DNA of 35,593 nt, taken from the NCBI RefSeq assembly GCF_007483665.1, contig NZ_ML660195.1, forward strand, positions 1 to 35,593, given 5' to 3'. The translations under genes and the position numbers were made by a program. This document shows positions 26,415-33,822 of the stretch, one piece after another (the stretch's first letter is position 1; the number at the start of each line of letters is the position of its first letter). Under the pieces are notes generated by a model. The model ran no database searches. It was given only the letters and a program-made list of their open reading frames with translations, and was not told the DNA's origin. This stretch comes from Catellatospora sichuanensis (GTDB lineage Bacteria; Actinomycetota; Actinomycetes; Mycobacteriales; Micromonosporaceae).

Positions 26415-26863
26415 CCACGTGGCCCTGCGGCTTCCGAGCTGGCGTGTGCCCTGATCAAGGCTAGCTCGACGCTCAGCGACGACACGGTCGAGCAGGTCCA
26501 TCTGCTGGTGGGAGCGGACGGGATCCACTCGCGGGTGCGCCGGCTGGCGTTCGGTCCTCAACACCGATCCTGCGGTAACTGGGCTGCCACACCGCGTCGT
26601 ACCTGTTCGACGATCCGCACCTGGCCGCCTGGCTCGTGTACCGCACCCCGGACCCTGACCTGCCCGACGATGCACGAGCCGCGATCATGGCTCCGTACGC
26701 CGGGATGGGGCCGATCGCCGACCATGCGCTCGCGCAGCTGCCCAGCGTGGGCGGGCTGTACTACGACCTGGTCGCGCAGATCGAGCTGGACCGCTTCTGC
26801 CGAGGGCCTGGGACGCCGGTCGCTGCGGCTGACACGAGCCGACAGCGTCTCGTCGAGAACTGA
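26415..26863 (+). pseudogene. FAD-dependent monooxygenase remnant
   Basis: One frame gives TVEQVHLLVGADGIHSRVRR, the conserved GD motif of PF01494 flavin monooxygenases. The next frame continues with LGCHTASYLFDDPHLAAWLV, IMAPYAGMGPIADHALAQLP and GLYYDLVAQIELDRF. Between them are a frameshift near 26560 and a TAA at about 26578 where TAC (Tyr in R-Y-LGCHTA) would be expected. The N-terminal GxGxxG dinucleotide site and the C-terminus are missing. It lies convergent to the end of the TPS gene. Confidence 0.75.
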
Positions 26864-26914
26864 CGCCAGCGCGTCGGGTGGTCGCCGCTGCAGGACCCTG
26901 TCCGCAAGTGACGG

Positions 26915-28369
26915 TCATGCCGGCATCTGCCTGGCTGGCCGGTCCAGTTGCCCAAGAAAGGCGCTCGCCCACCGGTTGACGTCGTGGCGGCGCAGATGGA
27001 ATCGCATCGGCTGCATTCGCCGGCGTTGTTCGTCGGCGCCGGCTGCTGCGGCTTCGGCGAGGGCGTCCTTGAGCGCTTCGAGGTTGTGCGGGTTGACGGT
27101 CCAGGCCTGACTTAGCTCGGCGGCGGCACCGGCGAACTCGCTGAGGACCAGCGCCCCGGTGCCGTCGGTGCGGGTGGCGACGTACTCCTTGGCGACCAGG
27201 TTCATGCCGTCGCGCAGCGGCGTCACCGCCATCACGTCGGCGGCGAGGTACAGCGCCGCCAGCTCCGCGCGGTCGTAGGACTGGTGCAGGTAGTGCACGC
27301 ACAGCCGGCCGATGCCGGCGTGGCGGCCGTTGACGTGGCTGACGGTCCGCTCGACCCGTTCCCGCAGCGCCTGGTACTGGTCGAGGCGTTGGCGGCTGGG
27401 GACCGCGACCTGCACCATGACCGTGTCCGCCGGATCCAGGCGGCCGTCGGCGAGCAGCTCGCCGTAGGCGGCCAGGCGGTGTTCGATGCCCTTGGTGTAG
27501 TCGAGTCGGTCCACACCCAGGACGAGGGTGCGGGGGTTGCCCAGCTCGCGGCGGATCTCGCCGGCACGCGCCCGCACGTGGGGGTCGGCGGCGAGTTGTT
27601 GCTGTCCGGCAACGTCGATCGAGATCGGGAACGTGGCGGCGGTGGTGACGCCGCCCTCGTGTTTGATCACGCCGCCGGTGTGGTTGGCGCCGAGCAGGTG
27701 GGCGGCCAGCCGGGTGAAGTTGCGGGTGGCCTGCGGGTGCTGGAAGCCGACGAGGTCGGCGCCGAGCAGCCCGCGCATGATCTCGTCGCGCATCGGCAGT
27801 TGGCAGAACAGCTCGACCGGCGGGAACGGGATGTGCAGGAAGAACCCGATCCGAAGGTCGGGGCGCAGCTTGCGCAGCATCCCGGGCACCAGCTGCAGGT
27901 GGTAGTCGTGTACCCACACCAGCGCGCCGGGCGCGGCCAGCCGTGCGGCAGCCGCGGCGAAACGATGGTTGACGGAGTGGTAGGCCTGCCGCCAGCGGCG
28001 GTCGAAGACTGGCTGCTCGACGGCGTCGTGATACAGCGGCCAGATCGTGGCGTTGGACTGGCCCTCGTAGTAGGCGTCGACGTCGTCGTCGGACAGCTCG
28101 ATCGGGTGTAGGTGGATGCCGTCGTGGGTGAACGGGGCAGGTGCGGTTTCGGGTTGGCCGTGCCAGCCGGCCCAGGCCCCGGCCCGGCTTTGCATGATTG
28201 GGTGCAGGGCCGTGACCAGCCCGCCCGGGCTGCGCTGCCAGCACCTCTTTCCGTCCGGGCCGGTGGCCTGGTCGACTGGTAGCCGGTTGGCGAGCACGAC
28301 GAGGTCGTAGCCGCGGCCGTCGGCCGGCTCGGCACCTGAGGTGCTGGCAGAGCCGGGTTCGGTTGTCAT
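26915..28369 (-). CDS. otsA: Trehalose-6-phosphate synthase (GT20), catalytically intact
   Basis: 484 residues joining a nucleotide-activated glucose to glucose-6-phosphate. All family motifs are present: Arg29 in LANRLPV, GGL at 49-51, [14 protein letters not shown] at 154-158, R288 and K293 in [10 protein letters not shown], and the donor-binding [11 protein letters not shown]. The start at 28369 follows GGAGG by 9 bases. It is the last gene of the STAS/pseudo-TPS operon, 28 bp after STAS3. There is no dedicated OtsB-type phosphatase beside it; the HAD domain of the 4780-8037 gene is the only candidate in the window. Trehalose made this way protects against desiccation and osmotic stress. 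Next to a degenerate paralogue (30249-31640), it is likely the only working synthase of this operon. Confidence 0.95.
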   Translation of the reverse strand: MTTEPGSASTSGAEPADGRGYDLVVLANRLPVDQATGPDGKRCWQRSPGGLVTALHPIMQSRAGAWAGWHGQPETAPAPFTHDGIHLHPIELSDDDVDAYYEGQSNATIWPLYHDAVEQPVFDRRWRQAYHSVNHRFAAAAARLAAPGALVWVHDYHLQLVPGMLRKLRPDLRIGFFLHIPFPPVELFCQLPMRDEIMRGLLGADLVGFQHPQATRNFTRLAAHLLGANHTGGVIKHEGGVTTAATFPISIDVAGQQQLAADPHVRARAGEIRRELGNPRTLVLGVDRLDYTKGIEHRLAAYGELLADGRLDPADTVMVQVAVPSRQRLDQYQALRERVERTVSHVNGRHAGIGRLCVHYLHQSYDRAELAALYLAADVMAVTPLRDGMNLVAKEYVATRTDGTGALVLSEFAGAAAELSQAWTVNPHNLEALKDALAEAAAAGADEQRRRMQPMRFHLRRHDVNRWASAFLGQLDRPARQMPA

Positions 28370-28397
28370 GCTGTGGTGCCTCCGGGTGCGGTTCGGG

Positions 28398-28835
28398 TCA
28401 CGGCAGGGGCTGTCGACGGCGGAGGCGCTTCGGGCGAAGCCGGTGCTCGACGGCGACCCTGAACGGCAGCACCACCGCCAGGACTCCACTGCGGCCGGTG
28501 TGCTCGTAGGCCGTCTGCGCCCAGGCGGCAGCTGGAGCGGTCAACGCATGGCGGCGCATGGCTTCGACCAGATGTGCCGACGGCCCGGTAATCGTCAGGA
28601 CGACGTCGCAGTGGTCGGCTTCGATGCGGCTGCGGATCAGTGCGGCGACACCGGCGGCGTCGATGGTGTCGACGGCGGCCAGGTCGAGGGTGAGCCGGGC
28701 GGCACGGAGCCGGTGCAGGGCCATGCTGACCGCCTGGCCGAGCTGGCGTGCGGTGTCGGCGCAAAGGCGGCCACGGGCGATCAGCCGAAGGCCGCAGGCC
28801 GCGTCCTGCAGCCGCAGATGCAGTGTCTGGCTCAC
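28398..28835 (-). CDS. STAS-domain protein 3 (non-phosphorylatable)
   Basis: 145 residues, GTG start overlapping the stop of the preceding STAS gene (GTGA). STAS fold: GLRLIARGRLCADTAR, LTLDLAAVDTIDAAGVAAL, DVVLTITGPSAHLVEAM. Anti-anti-sigma factors have D-S-S/T-G here and are phosphorylated on the first Ser; this protein has D59-A60-A61-G62, so it should not be switched by an RsbW-type kinase. A basic C-terminal tail (about 110-145) follows the domain. It may act as a protein-protein adaptor for the TPS encoded next. Confidence 0.82.
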   Translation of the reverse strand: MSQTLHLRLQDAACGLRLIARGRLCADTARQLGQAVSMALHRLRAARLTLDLAAVDTIDAAGVAALIRSRIEADHCDVVLTITGPSAHLVEAMRRHALTAPAAAWAQTAYEHTGRSGVLAVVLPFRVAVEHRLRPKRLRRRQPLP

Positions 28836-29257
28836 GGTCGCCCGCCGGCCGGGTGCGGGCCGGCGGGCCGCGGCGGGTGCGCGGCTCTACGGCAGACGAC
28901 GCCGGTACGTGGCGCCCTCAACGGCATGGCGTGGCGTGTCCGCGGCGCGGGCAGCAGGTGTCCGGCACTGAACACGTGCATAACCGATGCCACGGTGAGG
29001 GAGTGCCCGGTGATGGTGAACGCGGCACCATGCCGGGCAGCCTCGCGCGCGCAGAGCACGATCGCGACCACCCCGACGGCGTCGACGCGCGTGACGGCGC
29101 TCAGATCCAGCCGGACCACGGCGGGGGCGTACTGGCGCAGCAGGCCGAGGACGACCTTCGGGAGACGGTGTGCGGTGTCGGCGTGTAACGCGCCGACGGC
29201 CGAAACGCTCAGTGTCCGGTGCTCACCGGCCAGCCGCAGGGCGAGGTCGTCGGTCAT
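28832..29257 (-). CDS. STAS-domain protein 2 (non-phosphorylatable)
   Basis: 141 residues, ATG overlapping the stop of the ARH-like gene (ATGA). Domain motifs: LSVSAVGALHADTAHRL, VVRLDLSAVTRVDAVGVVAI, AAFTITGHSLTVASVMHVFS. The expected phosphorylation site is D59-A60-V61-G62, again Ala at position 60. The last 40 residues are Arg/Pro-rich and unlike a STAS domain. Its closest relative in the window is STAS3 (shared ADTA-RL and TITG motifs), suggesting local tandem duplication. Confidence 0.8.
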   Translation of the reverse strand: MTDDLALRLAGEHRTLSVSAVGALHADTAHRLPKVVLGLLRQYAPAVVRLDLSAVTRVDAVGVVAIVLCAREAARHGAAFTITGHSLTVASVMHVFSAGHLLPAPRTRHAMPLRAPRTGVVCRRAAHPPRPAGPHPAGGRP

Positions 29258-30252
29258 CGCACCTCATCCGGGTGATGGTCACCGGCCCGGCGGCCGCCAC
29301 GACCGGCGGCGGTGACCGACATCGCGGCGGCTGCGGCACGGATGCGCAGCAGCCGCATGACATCGGGCCGCCACGGCATGGCCAGGGTGTATTCGGGGTT
29401 GCGGGCGCCGCTGATCGCGCCGACGATCGTCGCGATGGTTTGGGTCTGCCCGCCCATCATCAGCGCGTAGCGGATCGCTGCTGCGGGCTCGTCGGGATGG
29501 CGCAGGAACGCGGTCAGCGCGGCGGGGACGGTGCGCAGCGCGGTCCGGTCGGCACCCAGGGTTGCAGCGGTCTCTGCGGGGGCGCTGCGGTGGCGGACCA
29601 GTGTCTGCACGGTACGCAGCGCCGCACGGAACTCCGCGGTGCGCATCTGCGCGGCGACTGCGGACAGGAATCGGTACTTGTCAGCTGGCGTCGCGGGCTG
29701 GGTGCGCACGGCGAGCGCGACCGCGGCCGCCGTGGCAGCAGCGCCGTCGCGGGCCAGCAGATGCGTGTGCGTGACCCCGGCCGAGCGACGGCCCAGGGCC
29801 GCCGCCGCGGCCACCCCGCTACCGGGCGCCAGGCCAGCCGCGCACGCCCGCACGGCGGCGACACTGCCGAAACTGCCCTGCCCGTGGTGGACACTCGGAG
29901 CGATCTGCCACCAGCGCGTGCCGGCTGCCACTGCCGTCAGCACCCGCGAGGTGGCGGTGCCGGCGAGGTCAGGCCGGTCTGCAGGCCACTCCTTGGCCAG
30001 GTCAGCGGCCAGGATGTCGTCGTTGACGCGGCCGCCGTGCGCGCCCAGGTGCTCGGCGAGTACGACCATCTGCAGCGCGGTCGGGCTGGGCTGCAGCAGG
30101 CGCGGTTCGGCGCGCAGGATTACCTCCATCTGCGCAGGGTCGGGCGTGGTGCGACCGTGCAACGGCGCGGCCATCAGGTCGGCGCACGCGGCCACCAGCA
30201 GGCAGCCGTGCGCGCGCCGCAGCAGCTGCTGCTGGTCGAGCGGGAATGTCAC
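29254..30252 (-). CDS. ADP-ribosylglycohydrolase (ARH/DraG)-like protein, metal ligands lost
   Basis: 332 residues from a GTG that overlaps the pseudo-TPS stop (GTGA). The fold can be followed throughout: RRAHGCLLVAACADLMAAPL matches the G-x-x-x-G-x-A-x-G-D-A start of ARH proteins; SPTALQMVVLAEHLGAHGG aligns with the TDDTQM segment; SFGSVAAVRACAAGL with the N-G-x-x-M-R-x-x-P-L segment; and IRYALMMGGQTQTIATIVGA with GGDTDTIA. In active enzymes the TDD and GGDTDT aspartates bind two Mg ions. Here they are T58-A59 and Q269/Q271, so hydrolase activity is very unlikely. It probably retains a binding or scaffold role, possibly recognising ADP-ribose or nucleotide. It sits in the middle of the STAS/TPS operon. 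Confidence 0.78.
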   Translation of the reverse strand: MTFPLDQQQLLRRAHGCLLVAACADLMAAPLHGRTTPDPAQMEVILRAEPRLLQPSPTALQMVVLAEHLGAHGGRVNDDILAADLAKEWPADRPDLAGTATSRVLTAVAAGTRWWQIAPSVHHGQGSFGSVAAVRACAAGLAPGSGVAAAAALGRRSAGVTHTHLLARDGAAATAAAVALAVRTQPATPADKYRFLSAVAAQMRTAEFRAALRTVQTLVRHRSAPAETAATLGADRTALRTVPAALTAFLRHPDEPAAAIRYALMMGGQTQTIATIVGAISGARNPEYTLAMPWRPDVMRLLRIRAAAAAMSVTAAGRGGRRAGDHHPDEVR

Positions 30253-31640
30253 TGTGCGTCGATCTTCCTTGCTGGCTCGTGCGGTGCCTGGTGCCCGGCC
30301 GGGCGCGTGCGTCCCGGTGCGGCGGCCTGCCGCCGCGGGCGCGGATGGGCGTGTGCGGCGGCTCGGGCGGTCGCGACGGCAAGCAGCCGCCGCGCCCACG
30401 CCTCCGGTCCCGGTGCGGCAGCTGCGGCCTGGGCTCCGGGCACCGGCTGGCTGACACCGGCGACGCGGGCGATGGCTGTGGCGAACGCGGCGGTGTCGTG
30501 CGGGTTGACCACAACCGCACCCGGCAGGTCGGCGCCGTCGCAGGTCAGTTCGCTGACCACGACCGGCGCGCCGGCATGTGCGGCGACGAACTCGTGGGCA
30601 TGCGCGACGGTGCCGTGGTGTGCCGGGGTCGCCAGCAGCCCGTCGCAGGCCAAGTACAGAGCGGTCAGCTCCCTCCGGTCGGGTGCGGCGCGCAGGTAGT
30701 GCACGACGGGTTGGCCGACGTTCGCATAGGTGCCGTTGATCTTCGCGATGAGCCGGTCGACACGTTCACGCTGCTCGTACTCGGCCGGGGTCTGCGGCTC
30801 GCCGCACGCCACGTGCAGCAACGCGGCGGTCGCCGGTGCGGGTCGGTGCTCGGCCAGGAACCGCTCGAACGCGACCAGCCGCTGCTCGACGGCCTCGCCC
30901 GGATCCCAGCCGGCCACCGACAGCAGGACAGGACCCGCGACACGCAACGCGGCGCGGATCTCCTGCGCGCGGGTTCGCACCGGCGCCGATTGGGCCAGCC
31001 GTCGGATTCCTGCGGTGTCGGCCTGCAACGGGTAGGCCATCACCCGCACCCGCCGGCTCCCGACGGCGATCTGGCCGTCGCGCACGGGCAGGCCGTGCAC
31101 CCTCCCGGCCAAATCGAGCAGATTGTCGGCGGCCCGCCGGTGCGGCAGCACGATGACATCGGCGCCCAGCAGCCCCGACAGCAGCGCCCGGTGCTCGGGC
31201 ACTCGCAACAGCGACTCCGCCGGTGGGAACGTCGTGTGCAGCTGCATCACGCTGCCCAGGTCGGGGCGCAGCCGCCGCATAATGGCGGGGAGCAGTTGCA
31301 GTTGATGACCGTGCACCCACACCATGGCGGAATCCGCTGCCGAGCCGGCGACCGCAGTGGCTACCTGCCGGTTGACGGCGAGGTAGGTGTCGAACCAGCC
31401 GTCGGGGAAGGAGCATTGCTGGTCGTGTCCCAGCGAGCGCAGCAGCGCCGCCGCGTGTGCGGCGTCGGACGCCTCGTGCGGGTCGCCGGGCTCTGCGGCC
31501 ACCCAGGTCCCGTCCTGCGCCGCGGCGAACGGCCGCAGCGCTGCCAGGGCAGCCTCGACGTGGTCGTAGCCGTCGTCGGTGTCGGCGGGCGGGATCCGGT
31601 CGGCCGCAAGGATCAGCCGATGCCGGCCGGTGTCGCTCAC
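30249..31640 (-). CDS. Pseudo-trehalose-6-phosphate synthase (degenerate GT20)
   Basis: 463 residues; GTG start overlapping the STAS1 stop (GTGA). It is colinear with OtsA over about 420 residues: ADRIPP, MVWVHGHQLQLLPAIMRRLR, GLLGADVIVLPHRRAADNLL, VVVNPHDTAAFATAI. Catalytic motifs have changed one by one: HDYHL became HGHQL (110-114), [10 protein letters not shown] became VAGWDPGEAV (242-251, Arg and Lys lost), [10 protein letters not shown] became HGTVAHAHEF (342-351), and the GGL loop is gone. It therefore should not bind nucleotide sugar or catalyse transfer. There are no frameshifts or stops, so it is maintained. Parallels: regulatory Tsl1/Tps3 subunits of the yeast trehalose synthase complex, and VldE, a pseudo-glycosyltransferase of this family. 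Confidence 0.85.
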   Translation of the reverse strand: MSDTGRHRLILAADRIPPADTDDGYDHVEAALAALRPFAAAQDGTWVAAEPGDPHEASDAAHAAALLRSLGHDQQCSFPDGWFDTYLAVNRQVATAVAGSAADSAMVWVHGHQLQLLPAIMRRLRPDLGSVMQLHTTFPPAESLLRVPEHRALLSGLLGADVIVLPHRRAADNLLDLAGRVHGLPVRDGQIAVGSRRVRVMAYPLQADTAGIRRLAQSAPVRTRAQEIRAALRVAGPVLLSVAGWDPGEAVEQRLVAFERFLAEHRPAPATAALLHVACGEPQTPAEYEQRERVDRLIAKINGTYANVGQPVVHYLRAAPDRRELTALYLACDGLLATPAHHGTVAHAHEFVAAHAGAPVVVSELTCDGADLPGAVVVNPHDTAAFATAIARVAGVSQPVPGAQAAAAAPGPEAWARRLLAVATARAAAHAHPRPRRQAAAPGRTRPAGHQAPHEPARKIDAQ

Positions 31641-32008
31641 GGGGTCACGTCCCGGCGCGGGAAGTCACCGAGCGTGAGGTCCCCGTCGGGTGAGATCACC
31701 TGCAGCACTCGGTCGACCTTCGCCAGTTTCAGATTGCGCCGTGCCCGCGCCGACGGTGACCGCAGCGCGACCATCCCGCCGTCGCGCATCGCTCGGCGGT
31801 GTGCGTCCAGTAGCAGCAGGATTCCCGCGGCGTCGATGATCTCGCAGTCGGCCAGGTCGATGACCAGTTGCCGCGGGTGCAGGGCGAGGGCCTCCTCGAG
31901 GACGTCGTTGACGCCCGGCGCGGAGCTCGCGTCGAGGTCGCCGCGTACCTGCACTTCGACCAACGGCACGACCTGGGTCGTCTGTGACGATCGGCTCGCC
32001 TCGTCCAC
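31637..32008 (-). CDS. STAS-domain protein 1 (non-phosphorylatable), operon leader
   Basis: 123 residues, GTG start with GGGAGG upstream. STAS motifs: VPLVEVQVRGDLDASSAP, LVIDLADCEIIDAAGILLLL, GGMVALRSPSARARRNL. The switch position reads D59-A60-A61-G62, lacking the phosphorylatable Ser. It overlaps the pseudo-TPS gene by 4 bp. A degraded paralogue lies head-to-head across the 272-bp promoter region. No RsbW-type kinase or RsbU-type phosphatase is in the window. I infer a structural or ligand-sensing role rather than a phospho-switch. Confidence 0.85.
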   Translation of the reverse strand: MDEASRSSQTTQVVPLVEVQVRGDLDASSAPGVNDVLEEALALHPRQLVIDLADCEIIDAAGILLLLDAHRRAMRDGGMVALRSPSARARRNLKLAKVDRVLQVISPDGDLTLGDFPRRDVTP

Positions 32009-32072
32009 CTGCCACCTCCCTGCTGAGTGATCTCACCTTTTCCAGCCGGTGCGGCGGTAACCACGCAAACCC

Positions 32073-32089
32073 ATGACAGTTGTATGACA
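32073..32089 (-). promoter_or_regulatory. 17-bp TGTCAT double-repeat element upstream of the STAS/TPS operon
   Basis: On the minus strand it reads TGTCATACAACTGTCAT: two identical TGTCAT hexamers 11 bp apart, one helical turn. It lies 64 bp before the STAS1 start. The overlapping TTGTATGACAA also fits the loose TNGTNNNACNA operator pattern of FadR-type GntR repressors, so the protein class is open. Confidence 0.55.
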
Positions 32090-32199
32090 AACCCGGCGTT
32101 GGCAAACGCCGCAGTCGTCGGGCCGTGCCGGGGCAGTCTCCTTGCCATCGCGCGGTGGCAACTGCGCCTGCCGTGGGTCGCTGTGGCAGCTGCTGTGCC

Positions 32200-32216
32200 T
32201 GTCATGCAACTGTCCT
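32200..32216 (+). promoter_or_regulatory. 17-bp TGTCAT double-repeat element upstream of the decayed STAS gene
   Basis: Reads TGTCATGCAACTGTCCT, an inverted near-copy of the element at 32073-32089 (15 of 17 positions). It sits 63 bp before the decayed STAS start at 32280, the same distance and relative orientation as for STAS1. Conservation of sequence and spacing in both divergent promoters argues for function. Confidence 0.55.
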
Positions 32217-32279
32217 GTGGTCGCGGGGTCGTCGTCATCGCGACCGTCCAGGCTCGCGACACCCGTCGGGGGAGGAGGT

Positions 32280-32634
32280 CTGGCGAACGACGTCAACGTG
32301 GGCGGCGGCCCGCCGGCGGCCTGGCATGTGCCGGTCGTCGAGGTCATCGGTGCGGGACGATCTGGACGCCTGATCGCGTGGGCCGGTCGGTCAGGTGTTG
32401 CACGAGGCGCTCCGGTGGCGGCCGCGTGAGGTGATCGTGGACCTGGCTGGTTGCGGCACCGTCGATACCTCGGCCGTTCTGTTACTGCTGGAGCGCAGCG
32501 CCGCGTCGCCTACCTCAGCGCTGTACTGGCCCTGCGCTCACCGGCGTCGCAGGGCGTACGAACGCTGCAGGAGTTCGTTCATGAGCGGCGTCTTGCCTTC
32601 GCGGCTACGGCACCGCGCCCGCCATGCCACGTAG
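32280..32634 (+). pseudogene. Decayed STAS-domain gene, divergent from STAS1
   Basis: Behind GGAGGAGG at 32271-32278 there is CTG where a start is expected. The frames, read in turn, give AWHVPVVEVI, then VRDDLDA followed by TGA, then VLHEALRWRPREVIVDLAGC with TVDTSAVLLLLERSA, then after another shift SAVLALRSPASQGVRTL. Joined, they parallel STAS1 (VEVQVRGDLDASSAP, VNDVLEEALALHPRQLVIDL, LLLLDAHRR, MVALRSPSARARRNL). So there are at least two frameshifts and a nonsense codon. Unlike the three live copies, the switch position is D-T-S-A, with a hydroxyl residue. Confidence 0.8.
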
Positions 32635-32766
32635 CCGACCGTCACTCTAGCGCCCGACGGCAAAGCAAGACGTCGCCGAGGCGATCGCGCCGGTCCGATG
32701 CAGGTCCGCAACCGCGGCGCCGGCTCCGGCCCGACCGCGCAACCTGCGCCCACCTACGGGGCCGCA

Positions 32767-33134
32767 CTAGCCCGGCGGCTGGATCTGACGGCTTCGGCGA
32801 TGCGCGTCTCGGCGAGCAGGCTGCCGCCGCCCAGAGCGCCGATTGCGGCCCGCACGTGCGGCTGAGTCTTGGACGGCGGTCAGCCACACGCCGCGTAGGT
32901 GGGCTCGGATCCGCATGAGGATCATGGTGGTTACGACTGTGGCGTTGACGGCGTCCAGGTCGTGCAGGTCGTGCAGAATCCGATCGACGGCGAGGTGTTC
33001 GAGCAGAATTTCGACGGCGGCTGACAGCCGCTGGCAGGTCGTGGCGGCCAGGCGTCCGCGTGCCAGGCACGGGCCGGACGGCGTGGCGTAGAGCCGCGGT
33101 AGGCGCCGGTACCGTTCATCTCGAAACTGATCAC
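32767..33134 (-). pseudogene. Divergent or decayed fifth STAS-like gene
   Basis: The minus strand reads CLARGRLAATTCQRLSAAVE, then HLAVDRILHDLHDLDAVNAT, then LMRIRAHLRGVWLTAVQ. This parallels STAS3 (LIARGRLCADTARQLGQAVS, LTLDLAAVDTIDAAGVAAL, DVVLTITG). The central strand is atypical (HDLHDLDAVN). No good start precedes it in this frame; GTG 33134 opens VISFEMNGTGAYR in another frame that would suit a STAS N-terminus, so a frameshift near 33090 is likely. Together with 32280-32634 it indicates at least five STAS genes in this cluster. Confidence 0.45.
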
Positions 33135-33187
33135 CTTCGGCTTGCCGAACTGGCGAGCCACGGCAACGTTTGACCGCGGAGGTATGC

Positions 33188-33541
33188 ATGGCCGACGAAG
33201 TGCCCAGCGCCCGGCTGCTGCAGGTTCTCAAGGTCTACTGCGAGTCGTTGGACCCGATCGGCATCAGTGACCTGCAGCTGGCCCTGCGAGGGGGTCGGCA
33301 TCCGTGGCTTCGTGACGAGTTGCGCCAGGTGCTCGGCCTTAATCTGTTCACCGAGCAGCAGTGGACCTTCCTGCTGGGTGAGGCGGCCGGTATCGGCCGG
33401 GCGCAGCGTCGGGAAATGTTGTGGACGGCGTTGTTCCCCTCCGACCCTATGCCCAAGACCCGCTCGTCCCGCTGGCGACCGTCGAGCAGGCAACGTGGTG
33501 GCGACAAGGGCGAACCACCCGCTGGCAGCCGGACTGCGTAG
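33188..33541 (+). CDS. Small helical protein of unknown function
   Basis: 117 residues. ATG at 33188 has GGAGG (33178-33182) 5 bases upstream. The first 85 residues look like a compact helical domain (SARLLQVLKVYCESLDPIGI, DLQLALRGGRHPWLRDEL, LFTEQQWTFLLGEAAG); the remainder is basic and probably disordered. I do not recognise the family. It is divergent from the fifth STAS-like gene, close enough to share regulation. Confidence 0.65.
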   Translation: MADEVPSARLLQVLKVYCESLDPIGISDLQLALRGGRHPWLRDELRQVLGLNLFTEQQWTFLLGEAAGIGRAQRREMLWTALFPSDPMPKTRSSRWRPSSRQRGGDKGEPPAGSRTA

Positions 33542-33822
33542 CTGGTTGTGCCCGCAGCGCTAAGTCATGCGCCGTCGCCTGTTACGGGTCGTCGCGCTGT
33601 ACAACCACAGCAGGTTGTGACGTCGGTGCATGCCAGCCGGCACGCGCCGGCGGCGGTACGCAGAACCGGGGCCCAGTAATCGCCGATCGCTGCGGCGGCT
33701 CCGGTCGTAAACCCTGGTCAGGGTGGTCCGTCCCGACGTCCGCTGCGATGTCCTGTGCGCCGGTGATAACGTGAGCCGCCCGGTGGGGCATTGATCGGGG
33801 GGCAGCCGGTAGGCGTGACGAG
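33542..33822. other. Intergenic region before pyrF
   Basis: About 280 bp without a recognised gene, terminator or riboswitch. A promoter for pyrF is expected. Confidence 0.35.

Noticed and set aside
25406..26485. 359-codon minus-strand frame over lgt
   Set aside because: Shadow of lgt. The 17-bp element upstream made it tempting, but the protein has no recognisable features.
32080..32090. FadR/GntR operator (TTGTATGACAA)
   Set aside because: It fits the loose consensus at one site, but the other copies of the repeat break the palindrome; the 11-bp direct-repeat description covers all copies better.
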